A DNA stretch of 64,000 bases from positions 82,981-146,980 of the forward strand of contig JAGFNQ010001615.1 of NCBI GenBank assembly GCA_024364735.1, written 5' to 3'. The translations under genes were made by a program, and so were the position numbers. The stretch comes from Boesenbergia rotunda. Taxonomy: Eukaryota; Streptophyta; Magnoliopsida; Zingiberales; Zingiberaceae. Below, piece after piece: positions 22,575-35,834 of the stretch. Below the pieces are notes generated by a model, which saw only the letters and a list, made by a program, of their open reading frames with translations, was not told the DNA's origin and did no database searches. Numbering within the stretch: position 1 is the first letter of the stretch; the number at the start of each line of letters is the position of its first letter.

Positions 22575-24316
22575 GATAAGTTAAGAGAGGAAATTGGATT
22601 TTGGGTTTCTCTTCCTCACCCTAGCCGCGCGACACCCTCTCCCCTCTCCTCTCTTGGGCGACGCCAACCAACACCAAGGCCAAGAGGGCCGGCCAAGACT
22701 CTTCTCCGAGAGATATTCCTATATTCGGGATCCCCGCGATGAGAGGAACGCGTAGGCGCGAAGAATTCTCCAAGATCTCAAGTTTCTCTCGAACCTCCGA
22801 CGCCGTTCTTGGTTGTAAGTCCAAGATATCAATGTATGTACTGCTCACCTGCAGTAAGAGACGGTTTTTCCGCGAGAATTTCCCTTAAAAGTTTTTAAAA
22901 GAGATATTTCCTTTTTGTTTGAGTTTTTGCATGTGATCTTAGTTCATTATATGCTTATATATGTTGATTAATACCCTATATGAGTTTAGGGTCCAAGAAA
23001 AGCTATGAGAAAAGAAAAGAGAAGATAAAGATAAGAAAAGAAAAGGCCAAGGCCTTATGAAATCCCCAAAAGTCATGACTTAGGGATTTTAGCACGCAAG
23101 GTGCTCGAGAAAATGCCAAGGCATTTAAAGATAAGAAAGAAAAGAAAGAAAAGCTATTTTATTTTCTAAGGCCAGTACCCGGCGTCCAAGGGCGTCGTTA
23201 AAGAAATCCAGGTGTCCAATTCCAAGGTCTTGGCCCTGGTAGACCATGGTCTGCTCTATTAGGATTGGTGGCTCGCTACCCCAACCTTTTAGGGATCGCG
23301 CATATGAGATGGTACTTACGTCTTCAGTGGATCCAAGTGATTATTATTTTCAAGTATATGCTTTAGCAAAGTTTCTAAAGTTTAAAGAGTTTTCAAAAAG
23401 TTAAAGAATAGCTAAAGTTTCAAGTTGAGCCAAGAAAAGCAAGTTGAGATTTATTAATGCTTGAGTATGCATGTTTTGAGTTATATATGTTTAGTTCAGT
23501 TTTCTTTCAAGCATATAAGTATCTCATGTGATTTTCATATTGTTCTAGAAGCATGTTTGCACATTTCGAGATTTTGTGAGCTAGATAGTACTTACTAAGC
23601 TTTTTGCTTACTAGTTGCATTTTCCTCTTACTGCAGATAAAGGTAAAGGCAAGCAATTCTGAAGGAAGGCGACGAGGCGGTGCTGAGCAAAGTGTGTGTG
23701 GTGGCTGATTTTGGAGAGATCCTTAAGACAAGACAATTTAGTTATTTGAATTACAATGTTTTAGTTTATTCAAATTCCAAGTTATTGCTTTATGGAGTTT
23801 AGCGAACTTTTAAGCTTTGGATAGTTTTACATGCTCAATTTCGTAGAATAAAGATTCCATGCCATTTCATTTAGCATACATATCCTTATGATTGCATTGG
23901 ATGAGTAGAAGTGTGAGTAGTTTGAGATATTGATACTTTATTGGAGTTATTAATGCATGTGCCAAGATAGGACTAGTTTCCCTTTTAAATCAAGTTTTAT
24001 TGCTCAATTATGCTTAGAAAAGTCGCTTTCTCATTTCATGATGTTTTAGCAATGTTATAGAATCTTGCATGATGAGTTTAAATGGTTAGAAGTTAAGTTT
24101 GGTACAAACTCTAGCCTAAAGTTTAAATAGTTTTTCATAACTTGCTAAATCTCGCAAAAGTCCTAATTTCGAGTTTATGAATTCGTTTTGGTTGGCTAAA
24201 TTGTTTAGAAAACTAGTATAGAGTATAGAAATGGTGTCATGACTTTGTATGACTCAAAAGTATGTGCTTGGTGGAGTTTTAAAACTAAGTTTCGAATCTA
24301 AAAATTTCAGTTTCAG

Positions 24317-24480
24317 GCGTGCCAGTCGACTGGTTCAGAACCAGTCGATTGCCCTATCGAGCAGTAGCGTTTGTCCGATACACCAGTCGACTGCCAAGAG
24401 GCCAGTCGACTGGTGCCGCGCCCAGAAACTTTCTGTGGCCGATACCAGTCGACTGGTCAGATAGCAGTCGACTGGTACCA
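24317..24480. repeat. Cluster of CAGTCGACTG palindromes
   Basis: CCAGTCGACTGG or close variants recur about six times (near 24322, 24340, 24383, 24402, 24446 and 24464). The same motif marks the copia LTRs at 47830-48005 and 51715-51885, so this is probably LTR-derived sequence. Confidence 0.6.
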
Positions 24481-24602
24481 TTGCAGAAAAGCCCTATAGA
24501 TGTAAAGAAGTATGCCATTGTATCATGCATGACTATTAGAGTTAGTATATCATAGATAGATTTAAAATTGAGAAGAAAAAAAAAGATTTCCGCATTCTTA
24601 GT

Positions 24603-25060
24603 CATGCGGGACTTCAACCTAGCCCTCCAAGCTAGGACCTGGCTTCACTCACCAGGACCCGACTTCACTCACCGGGATTTCCAAACACCTAACCCTCCAA
24701 GTTAGAACTTTTCACACCTAGCCCTCCAAGCTAGGATTTTTCACACCTAATCCTCCAGGTTTGGACTTTTCTACACCTAACCCTCCAAGCTAGGATTTTT
24801 CTCACAAACCCTCCAGGTTAGGATTTTCCAACACCTAGCCCTCCAAGCTAGGATTTTTCCACACCTAACCCTCCAGGTTAGGATTTTCTAACACCTAGCC
24901 CTCCAAGCTAGGATTTTCCCACACCTAACCCTCCAGGTTAGGATTTTCCAACACCTAGCCCTCCAAGCTAGGATTTTTCACACCTAACCCTTCAGGATAG
25001 GATTTTCTAACACCTAGCCCTCCAAGCTAGGATTTCATCCAACCTAGTCCCACTAGGTAT
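24603..25060. repeat. Stem-loop tandem array with alternating stems
   Basis: Two hairpins alternate: CCTAGC-CCTCCAA-GCTAGG and CCTAAC-CCTCCAG-GTTAGG, each followed by ATTTTTC-like linkers. At the left end two others use the stems CCTGG/CCAGG and CCCG/CGGG around a shared CTTCACTCA loop. About 14 hairpins are visible. No coding potential. Confidence 0.8.
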
Positions 25061-26640
25061 GCCTAGTCCACGACCAGGACTTAATCATAATCATTCTAAT
25101 CAACCTAAACTAAAATCGGTGTCAACACCAAAATAACAATCAAGGTCAGACTGCATCCAAAAATTGGGAAGCAAGTTTATCAAAAAAAAAAAAATTCAAT
25201 TCATAGATCAAAATGAAAAAAAGGAAAGCATTGGCCTCCCTTCCCTATCTTGCATCTATGGTATTTTTGCCCTATATTTATAAAAATAATTAATCAAGTC
25301 TCATAATATCTAATTTGGGAAGATTGATTCGATCCCATAAAAATTTCTCATCAGTCGTCAGGGTAACACTCAAAGTGGACAATCCAAAATCCCCAATATC
25401 TCATGGTTACACGCTTCATTTGGAGGAAAAATTCATATAAAATTCACTATAATTGAATCGCAAATGTTTAAGAGACAATTAATTGCTCTTTCGTTGTATT
25501 ATAGCCCTGAGGACATAATAATTATATTTATAAAAAAGGTAGATCCGCTACCTTAACAATCCCTCTAGAATCGGTCCCAAGATAGGCACACAGACAATAG
25601 ATGTATAGTGAGGTCGAAAATCTGCACCATAGCTTTGGGGACATAATAATTATATTTATAAAAAAAAGATAGATCCGCTATCTTAACGACCCCTCTAGAG
25701 CCGGCCCCAAGGTAGGTACACATACAACAAGTGTATGATGGGATCGAAAATAGAGACCATCATTTTTTGAGAATCGATTTCTAACTATTATCTCATAAAT
25801 ATATCATATATCCATCATTTATGATACGCCCTGAGAGCATAATAATTATATTTATAATTACAGTAAAATATGAATATATTCATCAAAATACTCTGTATTA
25901 TATTTAGACCTGAAGATAAATAAATTAAGAGTTAATTTATAGTCTCTAAGGGGCCAGGATGAGAGAAAATTATTATATTCATAGTTGCTATAAATTAAAT
26001 TTAAATAATTTTGATTAAGTTTAAATAATTTTATAGAAAGGATTTGAATATAACAATGTTATATTTATTTGGATAAAAAGAATAAATTGAGGATGTTTGT
26101 AGTAGTTATGTTCATAACTATTATAATAATATTAAAATAAATGTTTCCTGATGAACAATATGATGAAACTTTCTTTTAATATTTTCTAAAATAAAAATAA
26201 AGATGCCTTTTTATTTTTTTCTTCTCATCGATATTAATAAATTAAATTTGTTAGTGTTCAAATTCATTATTTTTTATATATTTTAAATTAAATTAATTTT
26301 ATTGAATTAAACAATATAATTTGTTCACCACCAACTTATTTATTTTTCGAACCGTAGCTTTCGTCGGTAGTTTCCCGTCGCTTTACTGAACCGGGCCGAA
26401 GTCGGCATCCGCCTCACAATCCACTTGGCAGGCCGTTACTGGTCACGCTCATGTCTGTTCCCTGGCACCGGCGAGCCACGCTGTTGCACAGGTGAGTCCT
26501 TCGCCCAGCACGCATCTCTTCATCCACGTGGCGCGACGTTGACTGCTGTGATACCCGACCGAACCAACACGAACCGTTGGATTCCTGGTTTTCTCCGCGT
26601 TCTCTGCCATCGGACGGAACTCAACCGCTTGGCCGACACA
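25061..26640. other. AT-rich intergenic region
   Basis: No gene was seen. It holds a 128-bp duplication (25511-25766) and AT-rich sequence up to about 26340. GC content then rises toward the DRE2 promoter. Confidence 0.6.
25511..25766. repeat. 128-bp tandem duplication
   Basis: GGACATAATAATTATATTTA starts at 25511 and 25639. Both units continue through GTAGATCCGCTA-like and CCCTCTAGA sequence. A third, partial unit begins near 25833. Confidence 0.8.
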
Positions 26641-26648
26641 AGTAGGCC

Positions 26649-26655
26649 TATAAAG
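26649..26655 (+). promoter_or_regulatory. Probable TATA box of the DRE2 gene
   Basis: TATAAAG in a GC-richer stretch about 270 bp upstream of the start codon, followed by the pyrimidine-rich sequence usual for plant 5' leaders. Confidence 0.5.
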
Positions 26656-26921
26656 ACCCTCCTGCCGCCTCTCTCTGTCGCTCTGTAGTGGTTTCCTTAA
26701 CCGCCCACGGTTTCCGAAACAGCGGAGCTCCGTCGGTCGCTTCGGCAATTGCTTTTGGGGATTTCTAGGGTTCTCTTCCAAATCAGGGACGAAGGACGTT
26801 TCGGTGAGTAGATTTTGCCGCTGCTTCAGTATTGCCGCTTGATTTCTAGGTTTCGTCTTCGAGTTTGGGAGTTGTCGATCGATTCGATTATTCACGAGTG
26901 AGGATGCTATTGCAGTTCGCC

Positions 26922-29214
26922 ATGGCGGGGAAGAGCAGCGCGCTTCTCCTCACTGACGATGTGGCTCTGGATCTTGCTGCGGTCTTGTCTGCGATCAAGG
27001 ACGTAGGAGTTGAGGCGATCTCGGAAGATGAGGTGGCTGTTATTACCCAATGCGAAACACTTGGTAATCTTTTCAGTTTGTGCTTATTAATATTAATGCA
27101 TGTTCTTGGATGGAAGGTACAGAGCCGGTCTATTTTAAACATTTTGTGTTGGAAGAAATTGTTTGTTCTAAGAACCTTTTTTCAATCCATGGTTGTTGTT
27201 ATGGCAATATTTGTTGGGGATGAAGGACTGTAACAGCATCCGGGAAATAGATCAATCCATTCCGTTTCCACTGGTAAATGTGACTAAATAGAATGACAAA
27301 ATGCTTCAAATTTATGGCTTTGACCTAAAATTCGAAGCACACGACAATTTTGAAAGACAAGTCTGGTTGACACGGTTTTGCAAAATGTTTACAAGAATGT
27401 TGAGCAATGCAATGCATTGGCTGTCACTACCCAATTGACTAACCAACAAATTAAAGAACACATAACTATATTTTCTCTAACGCTGAGTTTACTTGGGTGG
27501 AAATAGAGGAAGAAGAGGGGGAGGGAAAGGATTAAAAAAATTTCACATTTTTGTGTTATTCTTCCTCTCCTTTTTACCTTTCTATCTTTCCATCCAAGTA
27601 ATTTCATCCTAGAACTCTTTCAACGGTTCCTCAAGCACACTTATCAGATATCAAGTGTCTAAGGCACAAGCAATCTAGCACACACGAAAAGTGTCGCATC
27701 TTAAGTCAACATCCAGAAGTCCTATGTTGCTCATTCAACATGAGGCATATGGTCCATTCAACCAGCACCACAAATTCAGGATGTCTGAATCCCATTGCAA
27801 TCCACTAAATTTTTATCATCTTAAAAATATTACTGAACTTTATATTTCGGAATAAGAAATTAAAACTAATTGTTGAGACAAATCAACTCCCTAAACCATG
27901 TTATCCAAACACCTAAATCTTGGATCATTCAAAACCTACTTTATATATATTATAGGATAAGAAAATAATGCAAATTGTTGTTGAACCATTACATATTAGT
28001 TTCTACTAAGCCAAAGATCCTTGCAATATTTATCTTTTGCACCATCAAGTCAATCTTGAATTATATATTTTGTATCAAATTCATGTTGGCTCACCTATTT
28101 GACAGAAGGGAAATTGCCCAATGAATCTTCATCTGTTGATGTGGTTATTCTTGCTTCGAAAAAGTATCAGCTGATTGAAGAGCAGTGGCTTCAAGAGATT
28201 GGCCGGGTGCTTAAGCCTGGTGGCAAACTCCTATTGCAGGCAATTGCAGGTTTTGATATATCAGAAAAGGTAACCTTTTTAATTTAGTCATGAAAACTTT
28301 CTGTTGCTGCTAAACATACAGAGAGTAAAATCATAGACCTGTATTTTTACAGACAAGTTCAATGTTGGAGCGTAAAATGCTCATGCAAGGTTTCGTAGAA
28401 GTGCAGCCGCTAGAAATGAATCATTTGCTCTCAGTTGGAGATTCTCGATCTATTAGTGTGAGATTCCAACACTTGAAATTTCTTCAACTATCACTTATTG
28501 CATCTCTTTTTTTTTGGGTATACTAAACTGTTTGCACTTTGCTATAGATTAAGGCTAAGAAGGCCTCTTGGACTACTGGTTCATCATTTCCCTTGAAGAA
28601 AGCCATGAATTCTTCAGTACCAAAAATTGTTTTCAATAATGAATCAGATTTGATTGACGAAGATAGCCTCTTAACCGATGAAGATTTGAAGAAACCGCAG
28701 CTGCCTATAAGTATGATTGACAACTTTTCACTTTACTGTATTTCCTTGACAATCAATGACACTGTTTATCAATGTTGACTAAGTTGGGGACTGCGAGGTC
28801 GGGAGCGCGAGGAAAGCTTGCAAGAACTGCACTTGTGGCAGGGCTGACTCAGAAGCGAAAGTTCAGAAACTCGAGCTAACCGCGGAGCAGATAAGCAATC
28901 CTCAATCTGCCTGTGGCAATGTACTTCTTCACGATTCACATTCAACCTTATTTTTGAAGTTCTATTGTGTGATTGATTGTTTCTGCATTCCTTGACCAAC
29001 CAATTTCATGTTTTAGTGTGGACTTGGGGATGCATTCAGGTGCAGTGGATGCCCTTACAAAGGCCTATCCCCTTTCAAATTGGGCGAAAAGGTATATATA
29101 TATTTTTGTTTAAACATTTTTGTTCTGTTTGATAATTCTAGGTTCCTCATAATTAACTATATTAAATATTTTTAGGTTTCTTTGCCTGGAAATTTTCTTG
29201 CTGCTGATATATGA
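26922..29214 (+). CDS. DRE2: Anamorsin homologue (Fe-S cluster assembly protein DRE2/CIAPIN1), 7 exons
   Basis: Anamorsin receives electrons from the diflavin reductase TAH18 and supports cytosolic iron-sulfur cluster assembly. Exons fitted to GT-AG sites with matching phases: 26922-27063, 28106-28269, 28353-28457, 28548-28710, 28784-28920, 29017-29091 and 29176-29214. They total 825 nt or 274 aa, close to the 272 aa of Arabidopsis DRE2. Residues 1-150 form the methyltransferase-like domain ([12 protein letters not shown]). A linker with [13 protein letters not shown] and KPQLP follows. Fe-S motif A is C195-x8-C204-x2-C207-x-C209; motif B is C235-x2-C238-x7-C246-x2-C249, inside CGLGDAFRC. The C-terminus is [18 protein letters not shown], the family ending. 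All eight cysteines are present. An in-frame ATG at 26904 would add six residues; 26922 was preferred because MAGKSS fits the usual N-terminal length. Intron 1 is long (1042 nt) and AT-rich. The gene looks intact. Confidence 0.93.
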
Positions 29215-29332
29215 CTTCTTTTGGGATCGGAGGAAATCATTTGGGGGACATGGCCACTCGATATTCTCCTCCTCCATTTTTCTGTTTTCTTATTATCTGT
29301 GGATTTTTTCAGTTTACCAGGATGATATGCAC

Positions 29333-29560
29333 GAATTAATCGCAATTATTTCTTAGATTATCTATTTTATGGGGTGATGTATATATTCTAATAAGGTAGA
29401 GATTTACATCATAGTTGATGATGGAACCGTTGGTCTTTGCTTAATAACTAGTCCTTGTGTTACATCATAGTCCTGAGGGTGAATTAATCGCAATTATTTC
29501 TTAGATTATCTATTTTATGAGGTATATCTTTATTCTAATAAGGTAAAGATTAATTCTTGA
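29333..29560. repeat. Direct duplication, 148-bp offset
   Basis: GAATTAATCGCAATTATTTC begins at 29333 and 29481, and both copies continue to TTCTAATAAGGTA(G/A)AGATT. Confidence 0.8.
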
Positions 29561-30528
29561 CGGATATGTCTTTAAAGAATTTTTTTTCCCGTTTAGTTAT
29601 TTGCTGATCGGTTAGAAGTTAATTGATTTACTTTATTTCACATGAATAAATAAAAATGAGTAAATTTGACAACTCAAAAGATTGATTAGCCTAATGGAAC
29701 CAGTTGAGTGTGCAATGCTCAGGTCAACTGTGCCATGCAGATTGAAAATGCAAATCGATTTGGCAAATTAGCCATATGTGAATTTTGAAGCGTCATTATA
29801 TGGAAGGTTTTTTATTTTTAAAAACTTGGTTGGAAATCGAATCTTATTTAATTTGATAATTTTATAATGTTGGTTGAGAATTGATCCTTGTTTAATTTGA
29901 TAATTCTGTTATATACTCTGTCAATCCCTAGGAAAGATTAATCAAATCAGAAAGATCAATTAAGTGGGTAGACCAATCTATTGAGCTAATCAGACAAACC
30001 TAATAATCAAACAGGTTGGATGACCGTGTTAGTCCTGAGATGGGTTGACGGAGATATTAGGAACGAATGAATCGTCTTTTGGATGATCTGAACATACCAA
30101 TTGAGTCATTTTTAAATTTGGGGGGTTAGATTTATGGAAAAAAAGAAAATAAGATCATTTCCTTTTCTACAAATTATTGAATCACGGAGTAGTTTCACAT
30201 CACTCAAATCGTATAATCAATAATTTTGAAAACACACAAATTGTCTACTTATAATTTTGCTCCCAATAAATCATAAATCTAGCCACAACGTTGATTTGGG
30301 TCCTTCGTGCCCAAATGTACACGAGCCTTAATCGCGCACGTATACATGTACGCTCACATACGTGTATGCTCATATATACACGCTTGTATAATAAACGTAC
30401 GTTTAATATAACACGCATATATACATACACACTCCTATATCCGTAGACACGTGTCTATGAATAACAATTATATATCCATAAATTACCTCACTAACGCTCC
30501 CTATCAGTCCGCTTAGGTCAATCCCCTT

Positions 30529-30530
<2 letters not shown>

Positions 30531-30559
<29 letters not shown>
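30531..30559 (+). repeat. Homopolymer of 29 G
   Basis: An uninterrupted G run preceded by CCCCTTTT. It could form G-quadruplex structures, or its length could be a sequencing or assembly approximation. Confidence 0.9.
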
Positions 30560-30563
<4 letters not shown>

Positions 30564-33240
30564 AAGTATACGTGTGTAAGCGACTAACCGATAGGTTAGG
30601 AGAAGTGTTTAGGTTGTGTTAATGACCAACTGCTAAGTTGGGAAAGAACAGTTTTGAGTTTAAATTGTCTATAGGCTACCCGGTTGGGTGACGGGCTCGA
30701 CCGGTGTGTTATGGCTTGATTGGTTTAGTTAGGTTTAGTTAGATTAAATCTAGTCAATCTATAAGTTATGGTCTATGTGCAACTATAATTTCCCTTCCTA
30801 CAAATCATAAATCGAGCCACAACATCGATTTGGGCCCTTTGTGGGACATTGATTTTGTCCGTCCGTTTATTTGTTTTTGTGCGTCGAATCGATTGTTGCC
30901 ATATAATTTTGCAATCACAAATAGTTATTTTAATAGATTATTATAATATAGCAATGGATTAATTTTTTTAAAAAATAATTAAAAAAATTTCCACATTAAA
31001 AATTTATTGTTCTTAATTAATTATATCAAATAATATTTGAGAATACATATAATCTGAAAAATTAAATAAGCACATGAAATTTTATTTCATATTATTCAAA
31101 ATTTTTTAAATTTATCAATCGATTTTAAAGTTTCACATACTTGTCTAAATTTATTTATTTTTATTGTATTGAGAGTAGAAAAAAAAATATAATCATATTT
31201 TTTATAAGGAATGGTTTTTAATTTATTCTTAACATTACGGTAGTAATCGAAGCTTTCAAAATCGACACTGGATATACGATTGGGATAGTTAAAATTGTAT
31301 ACGTGATTGGGATAATATGAAATTTAAATTAAATGGTTCAGTAAGTTTATTCTATTTCATATTATATTCCTAATTTTATTGAGATTCTCTTCAATCTTCA
31401 CTGAATCAAATGCACCCTGATTAACAAAACCGCCGAACTAATCAAATTTTAAATAGATCATCCCAAGTCTAACCCAATATTCTAAGAGGGAACAGATCAA
31501 GGTTCATTGTATCCGATCAATCACCCAATCCTCCGTCTCCCAACGCCCACTAAGCATCACGTGGCTTAAGCCAAGAAAAAAAAAAACAGATTTTTTTTTA
31601 ATCATCCTTAAATATCAACGAAAAAGCCTACGATCTTATCGTATTACAACTTCTTATCTCCGAGACTATGATACAGCGATAGGATGATTAATTATTATTT
31701 TAGATATTAATAATTTGATCTCTAACTATGACATATTTATAAAAAAATTCTCTAAATGAGGCACGAATCTTGGGACGCTGGACTTTTAGACCGCCTGTCA
31801 CGCCCCGAGGAGTCGTTTGACCGATACGGATCGGCCAGCTTCCCCTACGCCCGGTGGACAATTCACATACTCAAGACCAAAACACCAAACCAGCGTACAA
31901 ACCAAGGAAGTCGTGCATACCGGTATGACTAACAACAAAATCAAAAGACATAAGGGCCTCCACGGCACACAAAAGTACAACCAAATCGAAATAAGAACAC
32001 AGCGGAAGATAATAAAACGAATACACAGTACCGACACTCAAAACAGGAACCATAAGTCAAAGAAAAACATCTCGACGCAAGGTGATGGGACTGGCAGCTG
32101 GACCCTCCTGGCGATCAACCTGAAATAAAAACAAGGAGCTATGGGGTGAGTTCATAGAACTCAGCTGATAACTCATATATATGCAAGATAGTCTAAGCTA
32201 GCAATAGAGATACAACTATCAAGATATCACAGGTACTATCCATACTAAATAAAGCAAATCCGAGAAGCAGAACAAACATACCAGCGATGCAGGGTCATCC
32301 AGACCATGGAAAGGGTCTCCTGAATGTGCATGTCAATCATGTGCAGCAACCACATACAACAACTGTAAAGAAATACGTATGCACATGGTGCAATGACATG
32401 GTCACCTCTGTCGCCGGTCAGACATCGTCACCTGTGTACGGGAGGAAGCTGAGCGGGGGCCAGCCTCCGGCGTAGAGCTGTGACTCCATCCGTACTCAAC
32501 CCATCCGGGGGGCCATCCCTACCCCGTGTAATAGGGCGGTCGAGTAGGTGGTATGCTGTCGGCGTAACACCCCTACCCCATGACCTATCCGGGGGGCCAT
32601 CCCTACCCCAGGTCATCATCCGTAGAACTGGGGGGATATTTCTATCTGAGTGTTACACCTACCCCATGTAATATGGGGGAGCAATCTCTCTCTCATCTCC
32701 TGGTATTAGGGCAACTCAAGGAGGGACCCCTGCCTGCTACCACACTCCGGTCCACTAACCCGTGAGTGCAAGAGCGGAGCAGCACAGGGCATCCTACCCA
32801 TACTCCGACAACCACTACCCATGAGTGGCCGTATGGGTAGGTCAATATGACTGTCGACCTAGCCTACCCAACAATGGGCCCCTAGTCGACAGTGATGCAT
32901 GGTGCACGATGATGCATGACAGCAGTCACAACAGCATCCACTATCTAGTCCACCTATGCCAACATGATATGCAAGGATCACAGATAAATATGCACCATAT
33001 CCTAGATCCTAGAGGGGGTATAAGTATCACAATATCAGATCAAGTATATATATAAGATCACAGTAACAAAAAACAAGTACACGCAAATAATACACTATCG
33101 CTAATCCTAGCATATCAAGCATATAAACTATGACTATCTAGGAGATAAGTCAGAGGTACCCGCCTCAATATGATGTTGTCCGTGCGCAAGAACCCCCGTC
33201 CAGAAATAAAATCCGCCAATGAAATCCAATCAAGTCCCTG

Positions 33241-35748
33241 TGTCACGCCCCGAGAAGCCGCTCGTCCGATACCGACCGGACTGCCACTCCCTCGACCGAC
33301 GGACAATTCGGGAACCTAACCTCTACGACCATCCCAGATGATTGTACCTCAGCCTATAGGGCTGGAACAACCATCTGCAATTAACAGAAACGAAAACGAC
33401 GACAAGGCTGCGTACCGGTACGACTTACGACAAAAGCAAAACAGAATCAAAGCCTCCATGGCACACAAAAGTACAACTATACTGCCGTAACAATACACGA
33501 CACAAAAGAGTATAACCTACCAACAGCGGAAATGAAAAGAAATACACTGAATAAAAGAAAAGGGTACCGACATGTACCATAACCAAAAGACAGGCGGAAA
33601 TCGTCTCGGAGACACATGAACTGGGACAGGCTGCTGAACAATCCAGACGATCATCCTGATAAGAGAAAAACATAGCCAACGGGGTGAGTCCTAAGAACTC
33701 AGCGAATACAGTCTAATGTGCATAGGAAGAAATAATAGCAGTAAGTCACCGTCAATCTATCTATCACAGTACTGAAGATAACTACAGTAAGAAGAAATGC
33801 AGAACTGAACCATAAGCAGTAAAGTAACTACATACCTACCTGTGTCGATCCCAAACCCAGTAGTATGCATGTCAACCAAGTGCAGCAATCAAATGCAGCA
33901 AACACAATCATATGCATCAATGCACAGTATGCTCATGATGCAGCATGGGTCACCCCTGATGCCTGGGTCAATAATGCACACGCGGGACCATATGGGTAGG
34001 GCTGTGACCTGGTCTTCCCTGCACGAACAGACGGTCGATAATGCACACGCGAGACCGAATGGGTAGGGTCGGAGACCATAAACGTACCCCACCATCGGGT
34101 GAAGTAACGCTCTAAACGTCCCTTGCTATCATCGGATAGGTAGGACGAGTAGCAAGTACGACGACCCATCTCAACCTCCAGGAAGTCAAAGGTCGTCCCC
34201 TATGCTACGTGCAATAATGATACATGTCGCTATCCCATGCATCAACCACTATCTATCCCTACTGTCATGTACATGATATGCAGTAGTCCAGATAATCGGT
34301 ATGCACCAATACCTAAATCCTAACGTAAGGTATAAGGTAAACTGTGCATCATCAATCCATACAGAAACAGTAAGCGGTAAAGCTGACAGAATACAACTAC
34401 CGACGCAAGCGCACAGAGTTACAGATATCAGATATCCCTACTGCTAACTATGTCTAACTATGCATAGAAAGAGGTACCCGCCTCGATATAAAGAAGTCCA
34501 GTCATCGAGAACTCCCCGTCCGAAATAACATCCGAAAAGAGATAACGAACCAATCTACGTCCTGCATATAAAACTAACCATTATTTAGCTAAAATCACAG
34601 ATTGATACATAGCTAAATAAATATTAAAATCAAATAAAAACTAATCAATTAGGCTAGCGTTCGTACGCTAAAACTAAACCAAATAAATCACCAATCACCC
34701 GAACAAAATCTCAACCCCTAAGACCCAATCATCTTCATCAACCTCCCAGCCAACACAGAACTTCCCAAAACAACCAATCGAATCCTCACCACAGAACGCA
34801 TGGCAGCTCAAAATCTCAGAACGAAATAACCTGAAACTAATACAAAACTAATCTGATCCAAAACAACAAAACAACAACATCAAAGAATTATCCAAATCAA
34901 CCAAGAAGTAACAGATCCAAAACTCTCGGCAAATCCAAATAGGCCAATCCATAGCAATTTCCCCATGGCCTAATCTTCAACTCATATCCAAACAAATCTA
35001 CAAGATCTGAAATCAACAACCAAACTCACTCCCTCAATCCCCAATTCAAAACGCAAGATCAGACCACAACAACAATTACGCAAGGTCAGATCACAACAAC
35101 AAATTCAAAGAATGGAAGACAACCAATTCCAAATCCTTACCTAATCCGTTGCCGGCGGAAATCAATTGCTCCGATCTAGTGTAGTTGAGATTACCTGAAT
35201 GAACCCTAGATCCCAAAAGCCAGCAAGAGCTCGGAGGAAATCCGGAAAGGGAAAAGAGTTAGGAGTTCGGCACCGCAATCAACCACGATCGCTAACAGGG
35301 ATCACAAGCCACGCTTAAAAAAACAAACACAACCTACCTCCCCCACAGCCAAAGAGGATCGTCGACCGTAGCTCGCGTGCCCTAGCTCTTTCCCCCACCT
35401 GCGCCTGACAAGTCGAAGAGGAGACTCGACGAAAATAGAGGGAGTCGCGTGAGAGGGGTGGGAGAAGAAGACCGGCGCTAGAGCTCGCGGAGAAGCAAGG
35501 GGTGCGATCTCAGGTTGGCTTCGTGCGCAAGAGATAAGAAGTGGGAGAACTCGATGAAGGATGCGTCGGCTGCGATCTAGGGCACGGAAGGGAGGAGAAG
35601 AACCGGGTGTTGGCTGCGGCGCAGGAGAAGAGGAGAGCTTATAAGTGGCCTTTTTGCATTAAAGCCCCCACACTTCCACCTAATGAAATATAAGCCCTTA
35701 ATTTTCCCCTTTTTACCTTTTAGCCCTTCAATTTTCCATATTCTAACA
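33241..35748 (-). repeat. 3' LTR of the young gypsy element
   Basis: Nearly identical to 40334-42841. Differences noticed: 33242, 33960, 34183, 34502 and 34798. Identical short ORFs in both LTRs (for example 33425 and 40518) are duplicates of non-coding LTR sequence. Confidence 0.92.
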
Positions 35749-35750
35749 TT

Positions 35751-35762
35751 CTCCCCCACTAA
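35751..35762 (-). other. Polypurine tract of the young gypsy element
   Basis: On the minus strand, GTTAGTGGGGGAG then AAT precede the LTR start, after GGGGACCAAATTT. This is the usual 3' end of Tekay-type internal regions. Confidence 0.75.
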
Positions 35763-35834
35763 CAAAAATTTGGTCCCCAAATTTGTTATCCATATGTGTC
35801 AGGTAAGATCATACAGTATAAAACACTGAACAAA

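Larger units (their letters stand above)
22277..24250 (+). mobile_element. Tekay-like gypsy LTR, plus strand
   Basis: It begins TGTAACGCCCCAAAATTCC, cutting the copia polyprotein. Order within: an antisense tRNA-like box pair, TATAAATA (22567-22574), then CTTACTAAGCT and GCAGATAAAGG (23590-23645), which aligns with the reverse complement of 300-400 and of 4050-4110. The right end is not clear; 24250 is approximate. No internal region follows, so it may be a solo or truncated LTR. Short ORFs inside are not considered genes. Confidence 0.7.
29215..31795. other. AT-rich intergenic region downstream of DRE2
   Basis: No gene or recognisable element was found. It holds a 148-bp-spaced direct repeat (29333 and 29481), an alternating purine-pyrimidine tract with ACGTATAC and CATATATACACG phrases (30330-30450), and a run of 29 G. 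The block AAATCATAAATC...GCCACAAC recurs at about 30268 and 30803. Confidence 0.6.

Noticed and set aside
24603..25060. CRISPR-like array
   Set aside because: Plant sequence; the units are contiguous hairpins without unique spacers of constant length.
26810..26860. Short 5' leader intron of DRE2
   Set aside because: GTGAGTA and a later TTTCTAG could bound an intron of about 50 nt, but this is shorter than plant introns usually are and cannot be tested from the sequence.
33425..34169. Minus-strand ORFs repeated at 40518-41262 with almost identical protein
   Set aside because: Both lie in the two LTRs of one element; similarity is due to LTR identity, not protein conservation.
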